Assembly: GCA_030622805.1 (NCBI GenBank)
Contig: JAUXFR010000033.1
Coordinates: 1-9,007, forward strand
DNA: 9,007 bases
Reading direction: 5' to 3'
Source: Anaerolineae bacterium
GTDB taxonomy: Bacteria > Chloroflexota > Anaerolineae > Anaerolineales > UBA4823
In this document: one piece after another, positions 1 through 7,736 of the stretch
Layout of the letters: every line of letters begins with the position of its first letter
How positions within the stretch are numbered: the first letter of the stretch is position 1
Position numbers and translations under genes: made by a program
The notes under the pieces: generated by a model
The model's database searches: none
What the model saw: only the letters and a program-made list of their open reading frames with translations
What the model was told of the DNA's origin: nothing

Positions 1-2
1 AT

Positions 3-986
3 GAGCCGCACCTGCAAACCACTCGGGGAGCAAGGGCAGTCACCCCCGGTTTCTCACCCGTAGAACAATATGGGCAGAGCACAACCGACGCCCGGAGCGA
101 CATCTACGCCCTGGGTGCAACTCTGTACGCCGTTTTGACAGGCAATGTGCCGCCAGAAAGTATCCAACGTGTTGTTGATGACACACTGGTACCACCCCAG
201 AGTATCAACACCCATATAACACCAGCAACCGCCAGCGTGATCATGCGCTCCATGCAGCTGGAACCACAAAATCGTTTCCAAAGCGCTGCTGAATTTAAAT
301 CCGCGCTAACAGTTCCAACTGCGCCAGCAGTGGTTATACCAACTGCCCGTGCACCTGTAATTCAACCTTCCGTAGTAAAACAGACCGCTCCTGCACCTAG
401 GGGCATCCCCTGGGGCTGGATCGGCGGAGTCACCGGGCTGGCTGTTGTTATTGTACTGCTGGTGGTATTTGTGTTCAAAGACAGGTTTTTATCGAGTGAG
501 CCAACACAGAGTGCTTCCATACCCGCGGAAGTCGTTGCAGTCCTTGCGAGTGACACACCGCCTGTTGAGACAATCACGCCAACTCCCACCCGCACACCTG
601 CACCAACCTTGACATCAACCCGGACCACAGCACCAGAACCCGCTCATATCCAGGTAGAACCAACTTCCACTCCTCCTCCCACACTCTCACCAACGCGGCT
701 CGAACCCCCCATGCTGGTGCTGGATGTCAATTCGAACTGCCGCGGCGGTCCCGATGCTGGCTATGAAATACTGCGCACCATGACCAAAGGTACAATCTTG
801 GAAATACTCGGCAGGAACAACACCAGCCAATGGATATTGATAAAGATTGATGACCCATCAACCCGCAAGAAATTATGCTGGATCCATCACAGCAATGGTC
901 ACATCAGCGGTGATTCATCTCTGATGCCCGTTTGTTCATGGATCGGTGATGGTTACACCGAAAACCAGAGATGCACAACTGATTAG
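3..986 (+). CDS. Membrane Ser/Thr protein kinase, C-terminal part (5' end outside the window)
   Basis: The frame is open from the first bases, so the true start lies upstream; 327 residues are visible. Residues 1-105 are the end of a Hanks-type (PknB-like) kinase domain: activation segment ending in TPGFSPVEQYG (14-24, the APE region), the subdomain IX motif RSDIYALG (Asp33), and the subdomain XI Arg in PQNRF (Arg91). The ATP-binding lobe and catalytic loop are not in the window. A single TM helix follows (about 137-159), then a Thr/Pro-rich linker (about 185-235), then an SH3b-like domain (about 236-296, NCRGGPDAGYEIL...KGTILEILGR...CWIH). The kinase should be cytoplasmic and the SH3b part outside the cell, where it may bind wall polymer or another ligand. 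Four Cys in the outside part (visible residues 246, 292, 311, 324) could form disulfides. The neighbour downstream carries two FHA phosphothreonine-binding domains and is a likely substrate or partner. The kinase assignment is firm; the SH3b call is good; the ligand is unknown. Confidence 0.9.
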   Translation, partial: EPHLQTTRGARAVTPGFSPVEQYGQSTTDARSDIYALGATLYAVLTGNVPPESIQRVVDDTLVPPQSINTHITPATASVIMRSMQLEPQNRFQSAAEFKSALTVPTAPAVVIPTARAPVIQPSVVKQTAPAPRGIPWGWIGGVTGLAVVIVLLVVFVFKDRFLSSEPTQSASIPAEVVAVLASDTPPVETITPTPTRTPAPTLTSTRTTAPEPAHIQVEPTSTPPPTLSPTRLEPPMLVLDVNSNCRGGPDAGYEILRTMTKGTILEILGRNNTSQWILIKIDDPSTRKKLCWIHHSNGHISGDSSLMPVCSWIGDGYTENQRCTTD

Positions 987-1006
987 ATTCACAAATTTAA
1001 TCGGGC

Positions 1007-1012
1007 TATAAT
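1007..1012 (+). promoter_or_regulatory. Candidate -10 box of a promoter for the FHA-ABC gene
   Basis: A perfect TATAAT lies in the 84-base gap between the kinase and the FHA-ABC gene, 58 bases before the ATG. The surrounding gap is AT-rich compared with the genes. No convincing -35 box sits at the right distance: the best hexamers at about 983-990 overlap the kinase stop codon and match TTGACA poorly, and there is no extended TG before the -10. It may be a weak or activator-dependent internal promoter, or chance. Confidence 0.35.
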
Positions 1013-1070
1013 TATTTATACGCAATCAAGACTTCCAAGGGAAGAACACATATCCGAGGAGAACAAGAAA

Positions 1071-3989
1071 ATGACCACCAACCAGTGTCCAAACTGCGGT
1101 GCAGCAAATACTCCCCAGGCTCGTTTTTGCGCGGACTGCGGCCAGGCAATACAGCCCAGGCAGGCAGCATCCTCCCAAAACACCTGCCCTCAGTGCGGAA
1201 CCCCTTTGCGGGATCAGGCTCAATTTTGTCCATCCTGCGGATTAAACATAAGCGCAAAACCGTCAGGCGTGGGAATTCCTCAGGGACCTCAGACGCCCCT
1301 TCCTCCTGATGGAGCCACACAGGCGCTCGACGAACAGAGTATGGCGCCAACCATCGCCGTTCAGTGGATGGGAGGCGGCGTACAGAAGCATATTTTCGCG
1401 CAGCCTCAACTTTCAATCGGTCGCGCACCAGATAATGATCTGGTTATCGACCACCCCGCAGTTTCGGGGCATCACCTGCGCATGGAGAAGGGTACGGCAG
1501 GCATATCTATCACCGACCTGCAGAGCACCAACGGCACGCAATTAAATGGTCACCATATTACCCCAAATTCTCCCCACGCGATTCTTCCTGGCGATGTTAT
1601 CCGCATCGGCGACCTGACCGGCAACTGGGTGGGACTCAAACTGGAGGGCGCTGGCGGTGATTCCATCCGTATGCGATCTCTGGACAGCCTCGACCTAACT
1701 CCCCTCACCAACATAACCATCGGTCGTGATCCCAACAGCAATCTGCACCTGGACCATCCTACGGTCTCCTACCACCACGCCGTAATCACCAGGCAGGATG
1801 GTGGCATGCAGATACGCGACCTGCGCAGCACCAACGGAACTTTCGTGAACGAAGCCCGCATCCATCAGGCGCCTTTAAAAACAGGTGACGTCGTCCAAAT
1901 CGGTCCCTATAAGCTGGTTTACAACGCTCAAAAACAGAACATCGCTCCATCAATGAATCTTGGACACCGCCTGGACGCAATTAATCTGAGCCGGGAAGTC
2001 ACCAAACGCAGTTCTGGGCTGAAGACAATGTTCCAGAAAAGGGAAAAAATTAAAATCCTGGACGACATCTCCATGTCCGTTCAGCCCGGTGATTTCATCG
2101 CCCTGGTTGGTGGCAGCGGGGCGGGAAAGAGTACGTTGATGAAAGCCATGAATGGTTTCGAACCCGCCAACCTGGGACAGATGCTGCTCGATGGCGAACC
2201 GCTGTACTCCAGGATCGATTTGTACCGCAACCAGATGGGATACGTCCCACAGGATGACATCATCCACCGCGAGCTGCCAGTCCGGCTGGCGCTCTGGTAT
2301 TCGGCTAAACTTCGCCTTCCGGATGCGAAACCCGATGAGATCGATGCGCGTATTATGGACGCACTGGAATCCGTTGATATGGTAGAGCATGCCGACAAAC
2401 CGGTCAGAGTGCTCAGTGGGGGTCAGCGAAAACGAGTCAGTATCGCCGTAGAACTGCTCGCCAATCCAACACTTTTCTTCCTCGACGAACCGACTTCCGG
2501 TCTGGACCCCGGTCTGGAAAAGAAGATGATGTATGACCTGAACCGCCTGGCGGATGAGGGACGTACGGTTGTGCTGGTCACCCACGCCACAGCCAATATC
2601 GAGCAGTGCAATTACGTTTCTTTCCTCTCCTGGGGTAAACAAGCCTATTTTGGTCCCCCGGACGATGCCAAACAGTTCTTCGGTGTGCAGGATTTCGCCG
2701 ATATCTACCTGCGTCTTTCTGAGAATTACGATACCGCCAAGGGCAACCCTCCACCCTCCGAACTGCAGCCATATTATCAGCAAGCCGCACGCACCAACGG
2801 GTCCTCGGTCAGATCGGGTGATCTCTGGGCCGATCGCTTCCGTCAATCAAATATCTACCAAGAGCATGTCGCCAGCCGCCAGACCAACATGGTCACAGGT
2901 GGCGCGGTCGGCAGTCTGCCCTCTGCCCAACCAAAACGCGCTCGCGACAACGCCTTCCGTCAGACCTGGATCCTGGCGCGTCGCATGTTTGACCTGATCC
3001 GCAATGACCCTCGCACAATGGGAATCCTGCTGTTGATGATGCCTTTCATTGCCCTGCTGTTTGGTCTTGTCAGTTCCGAGCGTGATCTGGTCGACGGGGT
3101 GCTTGTAACCAGCCAGAATGTCTACTCCGAAGCTGTTCTCGATGAAGGGCGAGACGGTAGCTGGTATGTTATGACTCAGCTATCGATCGAAGAAGAGCTA
3201 ACAGCGCAACTCGAAGGCGAACCGGTAGACGCAGAGATGTCGCACACCCCTTATATGGACTCAAAAATGCTGCTGGTGATGATTGGACTGGCCATGACTC
3301 AGGGCGGAACATTCGCTGCGGCTTACGAAATTGTTAAAGAACGCGCTATATTTAAACGTGAGCGCGCTATAAATCTGAAGGTCTCTGCTTATGTCCTCTC
3401 TAAAATCTTAATCCTGGCGCTGTTTGCCCTCGTGCAGGTTGCACTGGTAGTAGTTATCCTTGGATTATTTATCGACCTGGGATACGAGTCTATCTTACTG
3501 CCAGAGGGATATCAGGAGTTGTTCGTTACCCTGTACATGGCCGTACTGGCTAGTATCTGTCTCGGTCTTTTCATCTCAGCTGTTGTGCCCAACACCGACA
3601 TCGTGCTTTATATCATTCTGGCACAGCTCTTCATCCAGATCATCTTATCCGGCGCCCTTTTCCCGCTCCCCAGCAACCCCGCTTCCTACGCTACTCCTGG
3701 ATATTGGGCAATGAACTCTTTGGGATCTCAGGTCAATCTGAATAACCTCAACGAACTCGGTACCAGTTGTAAAGTCGTGGATATCCCACCCATGCCGGGG
3801 CAAACTGACGAAGCCACGACTGATATCGTTTGTGCCGAAGCACAAGCGCCAGAGTCGGAAGACGATTTTCTAGACTCACTGGGTTTCTCCAAAGAACACA
3901 TTCTGCTCACGTGGGGTGCGTTGGGCATCCAGGCTGTTATCTGGACTGGATTGACGGTTGTTGTACTTGTCCGAAAGAAGATAGAGTGA
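1071..3989 (+). CDS. Zinc ribbon-FHA-FHA-ABC exporter (ABCG-type, ATPase fused to permease)
   Basis: Membrane half-transporter of 972 residues, likely an exporter that works as a dimer. Domains: two zinc ribbons (Cys 6/9/20/23 and 39/42/53/56); FHA1 (about 112-182; GR 117-118, Ser132, STNGT 152-156); FHA2 (about 213-285; GR 218-219, Ser233, STNGT 253-257); ABC ATPase (about 325-530) with Walker A GGSGAGKST (Lys353), Q-loop Gln394, signature LSGGQ (448-452), Walker B FFLDEP (Asp472, Glu473) and H-loop His505; then six TM helices (about 651-667, 732-751, 777-801, 815-838, 843-865, 944-966). The ERAIFKRERA motif between TM2 and TM3 is the cytoplasmic coupling segment typical of ABCG proteins. 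Two Cys (900, 921) lie in the last outside loop. All catalytic and FHA core residues are present. The start has a good ribosome site (gaggagaa, 1055-1062). The layout resembles mycobacterial Rv1747, which sits next to kinase PknF; here too a kinase gene is directly upstream, so phosphorylation-dependent control is inferred. The substrate cannot be told from sequence. Confidence 0.95.
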   Translation: MTTNQCPNCGAANTPQARFCADCGQAIQPRQAASSQNTCPQCGTPLRDQAQFCPSCGLNISAKPSGVGIPQGPQTPLPPDGATQALDEQSMAPTIAVQWMGGGVQKHIFAQPQLSIGRAPDNDLVIDHPAVSGHHLRMEKGTAGISITDLQSTNGTQLNGHHITPNSPHAILPGDVIRIGDLTGNWVGLKLEGAGGDSIRMRSLDSLDLTPLTNITIGRDPNSNLHLDHPTVSYHHAVITRQDGGMQIRDLRSTNGTFVNEARIHQAPLKTGDVVQIGPYKLVYNAQKQNIAPSMNLGHRLDAINLSREVTKRSSGLKTMFQKREKIKILDDISMSVQPGDFIALVGGSGAGKSTLMKAMNGFEPANLGQMLLDGEPLYSRIDLYRNQMGYVPQDDIIHRELPVRLALWYSAKLRLPDAKPDEIDARIMDALESVDMVEHADKPVRVLSGGQRKRVSIAVELLANPTLFFLDEPTSGLDPGLEKKMMYDLNRLADEGRTVVLVTHATANIEQCNYVSFLSWGKQAYFGPPDDAKQFFGVQDFADIYLRLSENYDTAKGNPPPSELQPYYQQAARTNGSSVRSGDLWADRFRQSNIYQEHVASRQTNMVTGGAVGSLPSAQPKRARDNAFRQTWILARRMFDLIRNDPRTMGILLLMMPFIALLFGLVSSERDLVDGVLVTSQNVYSEAVLDEGRDGSWYVMTQLSIEEELTAQLEGEPVDAEMSHTPYMDSKMLLVMIGLAMTQGGTFAAAYEIVKERAIFKRERAINLKVSAYVLSKILILALFALVQVALVVVILGLFIDLGYESILLPEGYQELFVTLYMAVLASICLGLFISAVVPNTDIVLYIILAQLFIQIILSGALFPLPSNPASYATPGYWAMNSLGSQVNLNNLNELGTSCKVVDIPPMPGQTDEATTDIVCAEAQAPESEDDFLDSLGFSKEHILLTWGALGIQAVIWTGLTVVVLVRKKIE

Positions 3990-3991
3990 CG

Positions 3992-4078
3992 ATGGATATC
4001 AAGAATCTCGTTAATTCGAGTCACCCCAGGTCTACTGCATTAACATTTTCAGTAAGCATATCCTTACTTCGGTTCTAA
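3992..4078 (+). CDS. Doubtful 28-residue ORF between the ABC and peptidase genes
   Basis: An ATG sits 2 bases after the transporter stop and opens a 28-codon frame (starts MDIKNLVNSS, ends SISLLRF) that stops 5 bases before the GTG of the next gene. There is no clear Shine-Dalgarno site; reinitiation from the transporter stop would be needed. No family is recognisable and the composition is unremarkable. It may be a leader ORF that couples translation of the peptidase gene, which itself lacks a ribosome site, or simply chance. Confidence 0.15.
   Translation: MDIKNLVNSSHPRSTALTFSVSISLLRF
4051..4068. repeat. Small inverted repeat upstream of the peptidase gene
   Basis: AGTAAG and CTTACT form a perfect 6-base inverted repeat around a 6-base centre (catatc), 15 bases before the GTG start at 4084. 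No T-run follows, so it is not an intrinsic terminator. It could be an operator half-site pair or a weak mRNA hairpin near the start; a match this short may also be chance. Confidence 0.2.
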
Positions 4079-4083
4079 ATGCC

Positions 4084-4989
4084 GTGTCATTCTGTCAACT
4101 TTGCGGGAATCAGATACACGGTCGTGGTAAAAGTGTCCATCACCCAGACTGGTCGCACGATCTAACCCTGCGGTTATGTGTGGATTGCTACCAGAATAAG
4201 CCGCACTGCCAGGTGTGCGGCATCCCGATCGATAACGCAGCAGGACTCGGTATCTGCCCTACTTGTTCAGTATCCGTGTCCCTCTGTCTTGCCTGCGGGA
4301 AACCGATCTTTCAAGAATATGTCGAGATCGATGGCATCGGTATTTACTGTGTTAACTGTTATCATGACAGGTCACTTTGCGATGTGTGTGGTGCTCCCCT
4401 GACCGACGATCGCTGGCAGCTCTCTGATGGTCGCATTTCCTGCGCTCACTGCCATGCCACAGCGGTTTATGATCCTCAGGAAGCATCCGCTCTATATGAT
4501 GAGATGAAAACGACCGTTCGTAATATTCTGGGGCTCCAGATCAACATTCCAACCGGGCTTGCTCTTGTCGACCGGGATCAATTAGAAGGGATCATCCACA
4601 AGCAGATTAAAAACCATCCCCACGCCGCTGGTGAAGAATTATTGGATCCCCACAAAACCCTGGGCATTTACACCCGTCGCGGCATACGGCGCGGTATCTA
4701 CGTCCAGAACGGGCTGCCCCGCACGCTGCTGCTGCAGATCGCCGCACACGAGTTCGCCCACGCCTGGCAGGGTGAAAACTGCCCGCTTCTGCGTGATCTC
4801 ACAATCCGTGAGGGGTTCGCCGAGTGGGTTTCTTATAAAGTCCTGGGAGCCTACGGCTTGACACAACAGCAGGAGCGAATAAAAAACCGTACAGATGTCT
4901 ACGGAACGGGTCTGAATTGGGCGCTTGCATTGGAGAAGGAAACTGGCTCTGCGGGCGTGATAGATGCCTGCCGGAGCGCAGAACAATAG
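4084..4989 (+). CDS. LIM-like Cys-rich protein with DA1-like HExxH metallopeptidase domain
   Basis: Predicted cytoplasmic zinc peptidase of 301 residues. Residues 4-123 hold four successive zinc modules, each two CxxC pairs: Cys 4/7-32/35, 42/45-58/61, 68/71-89/92 and 99/102-120/123. These look like LIM or treble-clef fingers; the last two modules have identical internal spacing. The C-terminal half has the zinc-protease motif HEFAH (222-226, with Glu223 as catalytic base) followed by EGFAEW (243-248), whose Glu is a likely third metal ligand. A LIM part followed by this type of HExxH domain is the architecture of plant DA1-family peptidases, which are ubiquitin-activated; bacterial relatives exist but their substrates are not established. 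No signal peptide or TM helix is seen. The start is the GTG at 4084: the frame is closed by a stop at 4012, there is no in-frame ATG before the first Cys pair, and no Shine-Dalgarno site is visible. The next gene begins 9 bases downstream, so they are probably co-transcribed. Peptidase call firm, DA1 relation likely. Confidence 0.85.
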   Translation: MSFCQLCGNQIHGRGKSVHHPDWSHDLTLRLCVDCYQNKPHCQVCGIPIDNAAGLGICPTCSVSVSLCLACGKPIFQEYVEIDGIGIYCVNCYHDRSLCDVCGAPLTDDRWQLSDGRISCAHCHATAVYDPQEASALYDEMKTTVRNILGLQINIPTGLALVDRDQLEGIIHKQIKNHPHAAGEELLDPHKTLGIYTRRGIRRGIYVQNGLPRTLLLQIAAHEFAHAWQGENCPLLRDLTIREGFAEWVSYKVLGAYGLTQQQERIKNRTDVYGTGLNWALALEKETGSAGVIDACRSAEQ

Positions 4990-4998
4990 GTAGCCGAT

Positions 4999-6405
4999 AT
5001 GACAGAGTCTCCACCAGTCTCGCTTACACACGCTCTCGCCACCCCTCTCGTGCCAGTGACAGGCGAAAAGCGCCTGTTGTACACGCTGCTCGAGTTGCAG
5101 GGCGAGCAGGTGAAAAACACTCTGCCAGTCAACATTGGTTTGATCATTGACGGCAGCGATTCGATGCGCATCCGTCTGGTCACCGACCAGCAGTTTGCCC
5201 AGCTAGCCAGGTCGGGTCAGGCGCGGGAGGTGATGACGGACGGTGTACCCGCTTACCAGATCACGGCTGTTACAAACGACATCATCAAGCAGTACCCACG
5301 CCGACTGGACTATGTTTCCGAAGCGCTGCGCATCGCAGGCGAGTTCCTGCGCCCTATCGACCGCTTTGCTGTGACTGCTTTCGCTGACGAAGCACTTACT
5401 TTGATCCCCTCGTCTTCTGGCACAGAGCGAACCCGTCTCCGTCAGGCAGCACGTGAATTGGAGTATCTCAGTTTGGGGGAGGGTACCAACATAGCAGCCG
5501 GTCTGGCTTCAGCATTCTCAGAAATTCACCCCCACCAGAATCAGAAGTTTGCCAATCGACTCATCCTGCTCACCGACGGACACACCCGCAATGTGGATGA
5601 ATGCTACAATTGGGCACGAAGGGCGCGCGACAACCGCCTGCCATTGACCACCATGGGGGTTGGCAGTGAGTTCAACGAAGATCTGCTCATCCCTTTGGCG
5701 GAGATCACTGGCGGCAACGCATACTACATCGAATCGCCCGACCAGATTCCGGACGCCTTTCGCAAAGAGCTGGGGTTTGCCTTCCGTATCTGCCTGCGCG
5801 ATCTTAACCTGCATCTGCATCTGGTGGATGAGGTTTCGCTTCGTAACACTTACCGGGTAGCGCCCGAATTGGGATCAATCGTCCGCGAAAAAAAGACCAA
5901 CGGACACCACACGTTCCCACTTGGAGACTACGACCCTGCGATGCCTGTCGCCCTGCTGCTTGAGTTCATCATCCCTGGTTGGGACATCGGCGTACACACT
6001 ATCGCCAGTACCAACCTTTCATGGCAGGACCCGGATAAGCAGGGCTCAACAACAAACTCCAGCCAGGATATACAGGTTCAGATAGTTGGTGCCCCAAAAA
6101 CAGAAGAAAACCAGCGTGTGCTGAATCTGGTCGAAAGAGTCGGTGCTTACAAATTTGGTATGCGCTCTCTGGAGATCGCACGCGAAGGTGCCGAGCGGGA
6201 AGATGCCACCATGCGTCTGCGTCAGGCTTCCACACGCCTGCACGAATTAGGAGAGCACACCCTGGCAGATCACCTTTCCCTTCAGGCAGACCTGCTGAAA
6301 AAAACCGGCAGTCTGGATCCAGACATCACCAAAAAAATGCGCTACCAGACCCGCCACCTGGTACGCAACGTGCCAGACCCGCCCCAGGACATAATTGGAC
6401 AATGA
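4999..6405 (+). CDS. VWA domain protein (first of two paralogues)
   Basis: Cytoplasmic protein of 468 residues without signal peptide or TM helix. The VWA domain spans about 42-260 and has a complete MIDAS metal site: DGSDS (51-55), Thr163 in EGTN and Asp193 in LLTDGH. The usual DxSGS is DxSDS here, with an extra acidic residue at the site. Compared with the downstream paralogue it has about 42 extra residues (57-100) directly after the first MIDAS loop. A beta-rich region (about 262-362) and a helical region (about 370-436) follow, the same order as in the paralogue. The C-terminus contains MRYQTRHL, with a T-x-x-L motif at 451-454. VWA proteins of this kind usually act as metal-dependent protein-binding adaptors; the partner here may be the kinase or the FHA transporter (inference). 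The start ATG is 9 bases after the peptidase stop, with only a weak ribosome site (aggtag), which suggests translational coupling. Confidence 0.9.
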   Translation: MTESPPVSLTHALATPLVPVTGEKRLLYTLLELQGEQVKNTLPVNIGLIIDGSDSMRIRLVTDQQFAQLARSGQAREVMTDGVPAYQITAVTNDIIKQYPRRLDYVSEALRIAGEFLRPIDRFAVTAFADEALTLIPSSSGTERTRLRQAARELEYLSLGEGTNIAAGLASAFSEIHPHQNQKFANRLILLTDGHTRNVDECYNWARRARDNRLPLTTMGVGSEFNEDLLIPLAEITGGNAYYIESPDQIPDAFRKELGFAFRICLRDLNLHLHLVDEVSLRNTYRVAPELGSIVREKKTNGHHTFPLGDYDPAMPVALLLEFIIPGWDIGVHTIASTNLSWQDPDKQGSTTNSSQDIQVQIVGAPKTEENQRVLNLVERVGAYKFGMRSLEIAREGAEREDATMRLRQASTRLHELGEHTLADHLSLQADLLKKTGSLDPDITKKMRYQTRHLVRNVPDPPQDIIGQ

Positions 6406-6456
6406 TTTTGTTAATCACTCCGTGGTTATCTCGATGCCAACGTGATATCATGAAGT

Positions 6457-6462
6457 AAGGAG
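6457..6462 (+). promoter_or_regulatory. Ribosome binding site that fixes the GTG start of the second VWA gene
   Basis: AAGGAG lies 7 bases before the GTG at 6470, an ideal distance. There is no in-frame ATG that would keep the N-terminal part aligned with the paralogue, so this site supports GTG initiation. It is stronger than the site of the preceding VWA gene, so the two may be made in unequal amounts. Confidence 0.7.
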
Positions 6463-6469
6463 AACTAAA

Positions 6470-7735
6470 GTGTCAAACGCTCTCGAACTTTCCAGCCTCT
6501 GCAGCCGTTCATCCGTACCGGTCTTGCAGCAGCCGCAGCAGATTTACGTACTGACCGAGTTATACCCCGCCGCCACCACAGCCAAACAGCGCCTGCCCCT
6601 TAACTTCGCCCTGCTGCTCGACCACAGTGGCTCCATGTCCGGTGACAAACTCCGCACCATGAAACAGGCCGTCAACCGCATCATCGACCAGCTCACAGAA
6701 GGGGATATACTCTCCATTGTGACCTTCGAGACCCGCTCAAAAGTACTGTTTCCCGCCGGTCCTGTGCTCACCAAAGACGAAATCAAACACAAAGTCGATC
6801 GCATCCAGGAAGCCGGTGGCACCAACATGGCACCCGCGCTGTGTGAAGGTATCAACCAGGTGCGCCAGCACCACGCACCGGACCGCATCAACCGGGTGAT
6901 CTTGCTCACCGATGGCGAAGCCACCGACAAAGATGACGACTCCCGACGCGAAGCCGATCAGGCCGGTGAGCATGACATCCCCATAATCGGGCTCGGTTTT
7001 GGTCGTGACTGGAACGAGGACTTCATTATCGAACTGGCAGATCGCAGCCTCTTAGCACATCCGGGTTCAGGAAGCGGCATTGTCGAATACATTCCCTCCC
7101 CCGACGACGCTGTCACCATCTTCCAGCAGGTCTTCCAATCCATGCAGGTCGTCGCGCAGGACGTGACCGTCAACCTGCGCATGGTGCAGGGATTGGAAGC
7201 ACATCGCGTCTGGCAGGTTATGCCGGTAATAAAAGATCTCGGTCCTGGCGTGACCCAGGGACGAGCTATCGTCATCCCTGTCGGTGAGTTGGAGAAAGGT
7301 GGCGCCGCCTACCTGGCAGAGATAATGCTCCCCAGGCGTCCCGCCGGGTTGGTGCGTATCGCCCAGACGGACGCCGCTTACACCCTGCCTGACGGAGAAA
7401 GCGGGCGCCAATCAGTCGATCTGATTATCAGCTACAGCGAAGATCCTTCTGCTGTAGGTCAATTAGACCAATACGTAATGAACGTGGTCGAAAAGGTGCA
7501 GGCTTTCAAGCTCCAGACCCAGGCGCTGGATGAAGCCGATCGAGGTGATTTGAAAGGCGCAACCCAGAAACTGCGCCAGGCGGTCACAATTCTGCTCTCG
7601 CAGGGTGAAACAGGACTTGCAGATCAAATGCAGCAGGAAGCCGACCGCTTGGCAGCCTCGGGAAAGATATCTAATGAAGGCAGGAAAACCATAAAATTGA
7701 CCAGCAGGAAAACGGTCAAACTCTCGGAGGAATAA
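6470..7735 (+). CDS. VWA domain protein (second of two paralogues)
   Basis: Cytoplasmic protein of 421 residues. The VWA domain (about 43-225) has a canonical MIDAS: DHSGS (51-55), Thr118 in GGTN and Asp148 in LLTDGE. An N-terminal strand region, a beta-rich region (about 228-325) and a helical region (about 332-396, with EKVQAFKLQTQAL) follow the same order as in the upstream VWA protein, so the pair is best read as an old tandem duplication that has diverged widely. It lacks the roughly 42-residue insertion after the first MIDAS loop. The C-terminal tail is basic and repeats a motif: RKTIKL then RKTVKL (405-410 and 413-418), giving two T-x-x-L sites that a Ser/Thr kinase could phosphorylate and an FHA domain could bind (inference). 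Translation starts at GTG. The stop is 1 base before the ATG of the next gene, and that gene's ribosome site (GGAGG, 7726-7730) lies inside this coding sequence, so the two are translationally coupled. Confidence 0.92.
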   Translation: MSNALELSSLCSRSSVPVLQQPQQIYVLTELYPAATTAKQRLPLNFALLLDHSGSMSGDKLRTMKQAVNRIIDQLTEGDILSIVTFETRSKVLFPAGPVLTKDEIKHKVDRIQEAGGTNMAPALCEGINQVRQHHAPDRINRVILLTDGEATDKDDDSRREADQAGEHDIPIIGLGFGRDWNEDFIIELADRSLLAHPGSGSGIVEYIPSPDDAVTIFQQVFQSMQVVAQDVTVNLRMVQGLEAHRVWQVMPVIKDLGPGVTQGRAIVIPVGELEKGGAAYLAEIMLPRRPAGLVRIAQTDAAYTLPDGESGRQSVDLIISYSEDPSAVGQLDQYVMNVVEKVQAFKLQTQALDEADRGDLKGATQKLRQAVTILLSQGETGLADQMQQEADRLAASGKISNEGRKTIKLTSRKTVKLSEE

Positions 7736-7736
7736 G

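Noticed and set aside
1..63. ATG at the first base with a short open frame
   Set aside because: It stops at 61-63 and is out of frame with the kinase, whose conserved motifs lie in frame 3.
1032..1044. Small hairpin CTTCC-AAG-GGAAG before the FHA-ABC gene
   Set aside because: The stem has only 5 pairs and a 3-base loop, with no T-run; it is too weak to call a terminator or attenuator.
1012..1428. 138-codon open frame on the - strand over the start of the FHA-ABC gene
   Set aside because: It overlaps the conserved zinc ribbons in antisense, and its product resembles no known family.
1950..2846. 298-codon open frame on the - strand
   Set aside because: It lies wholly opposite the ABC ATPase, whose + strand protein has all expected motifs. 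The antisense translation shows no recognisable domain and there is no start context.
6403..6417. Inverted repeat TGATT/AATCA at the end of the first VWA gene
   Set aside because: It has five AT-rich pairs and overlaps the stop codon, with no T-run. It is not a credible terminator, and the downstream gene appears to be in the same operon.
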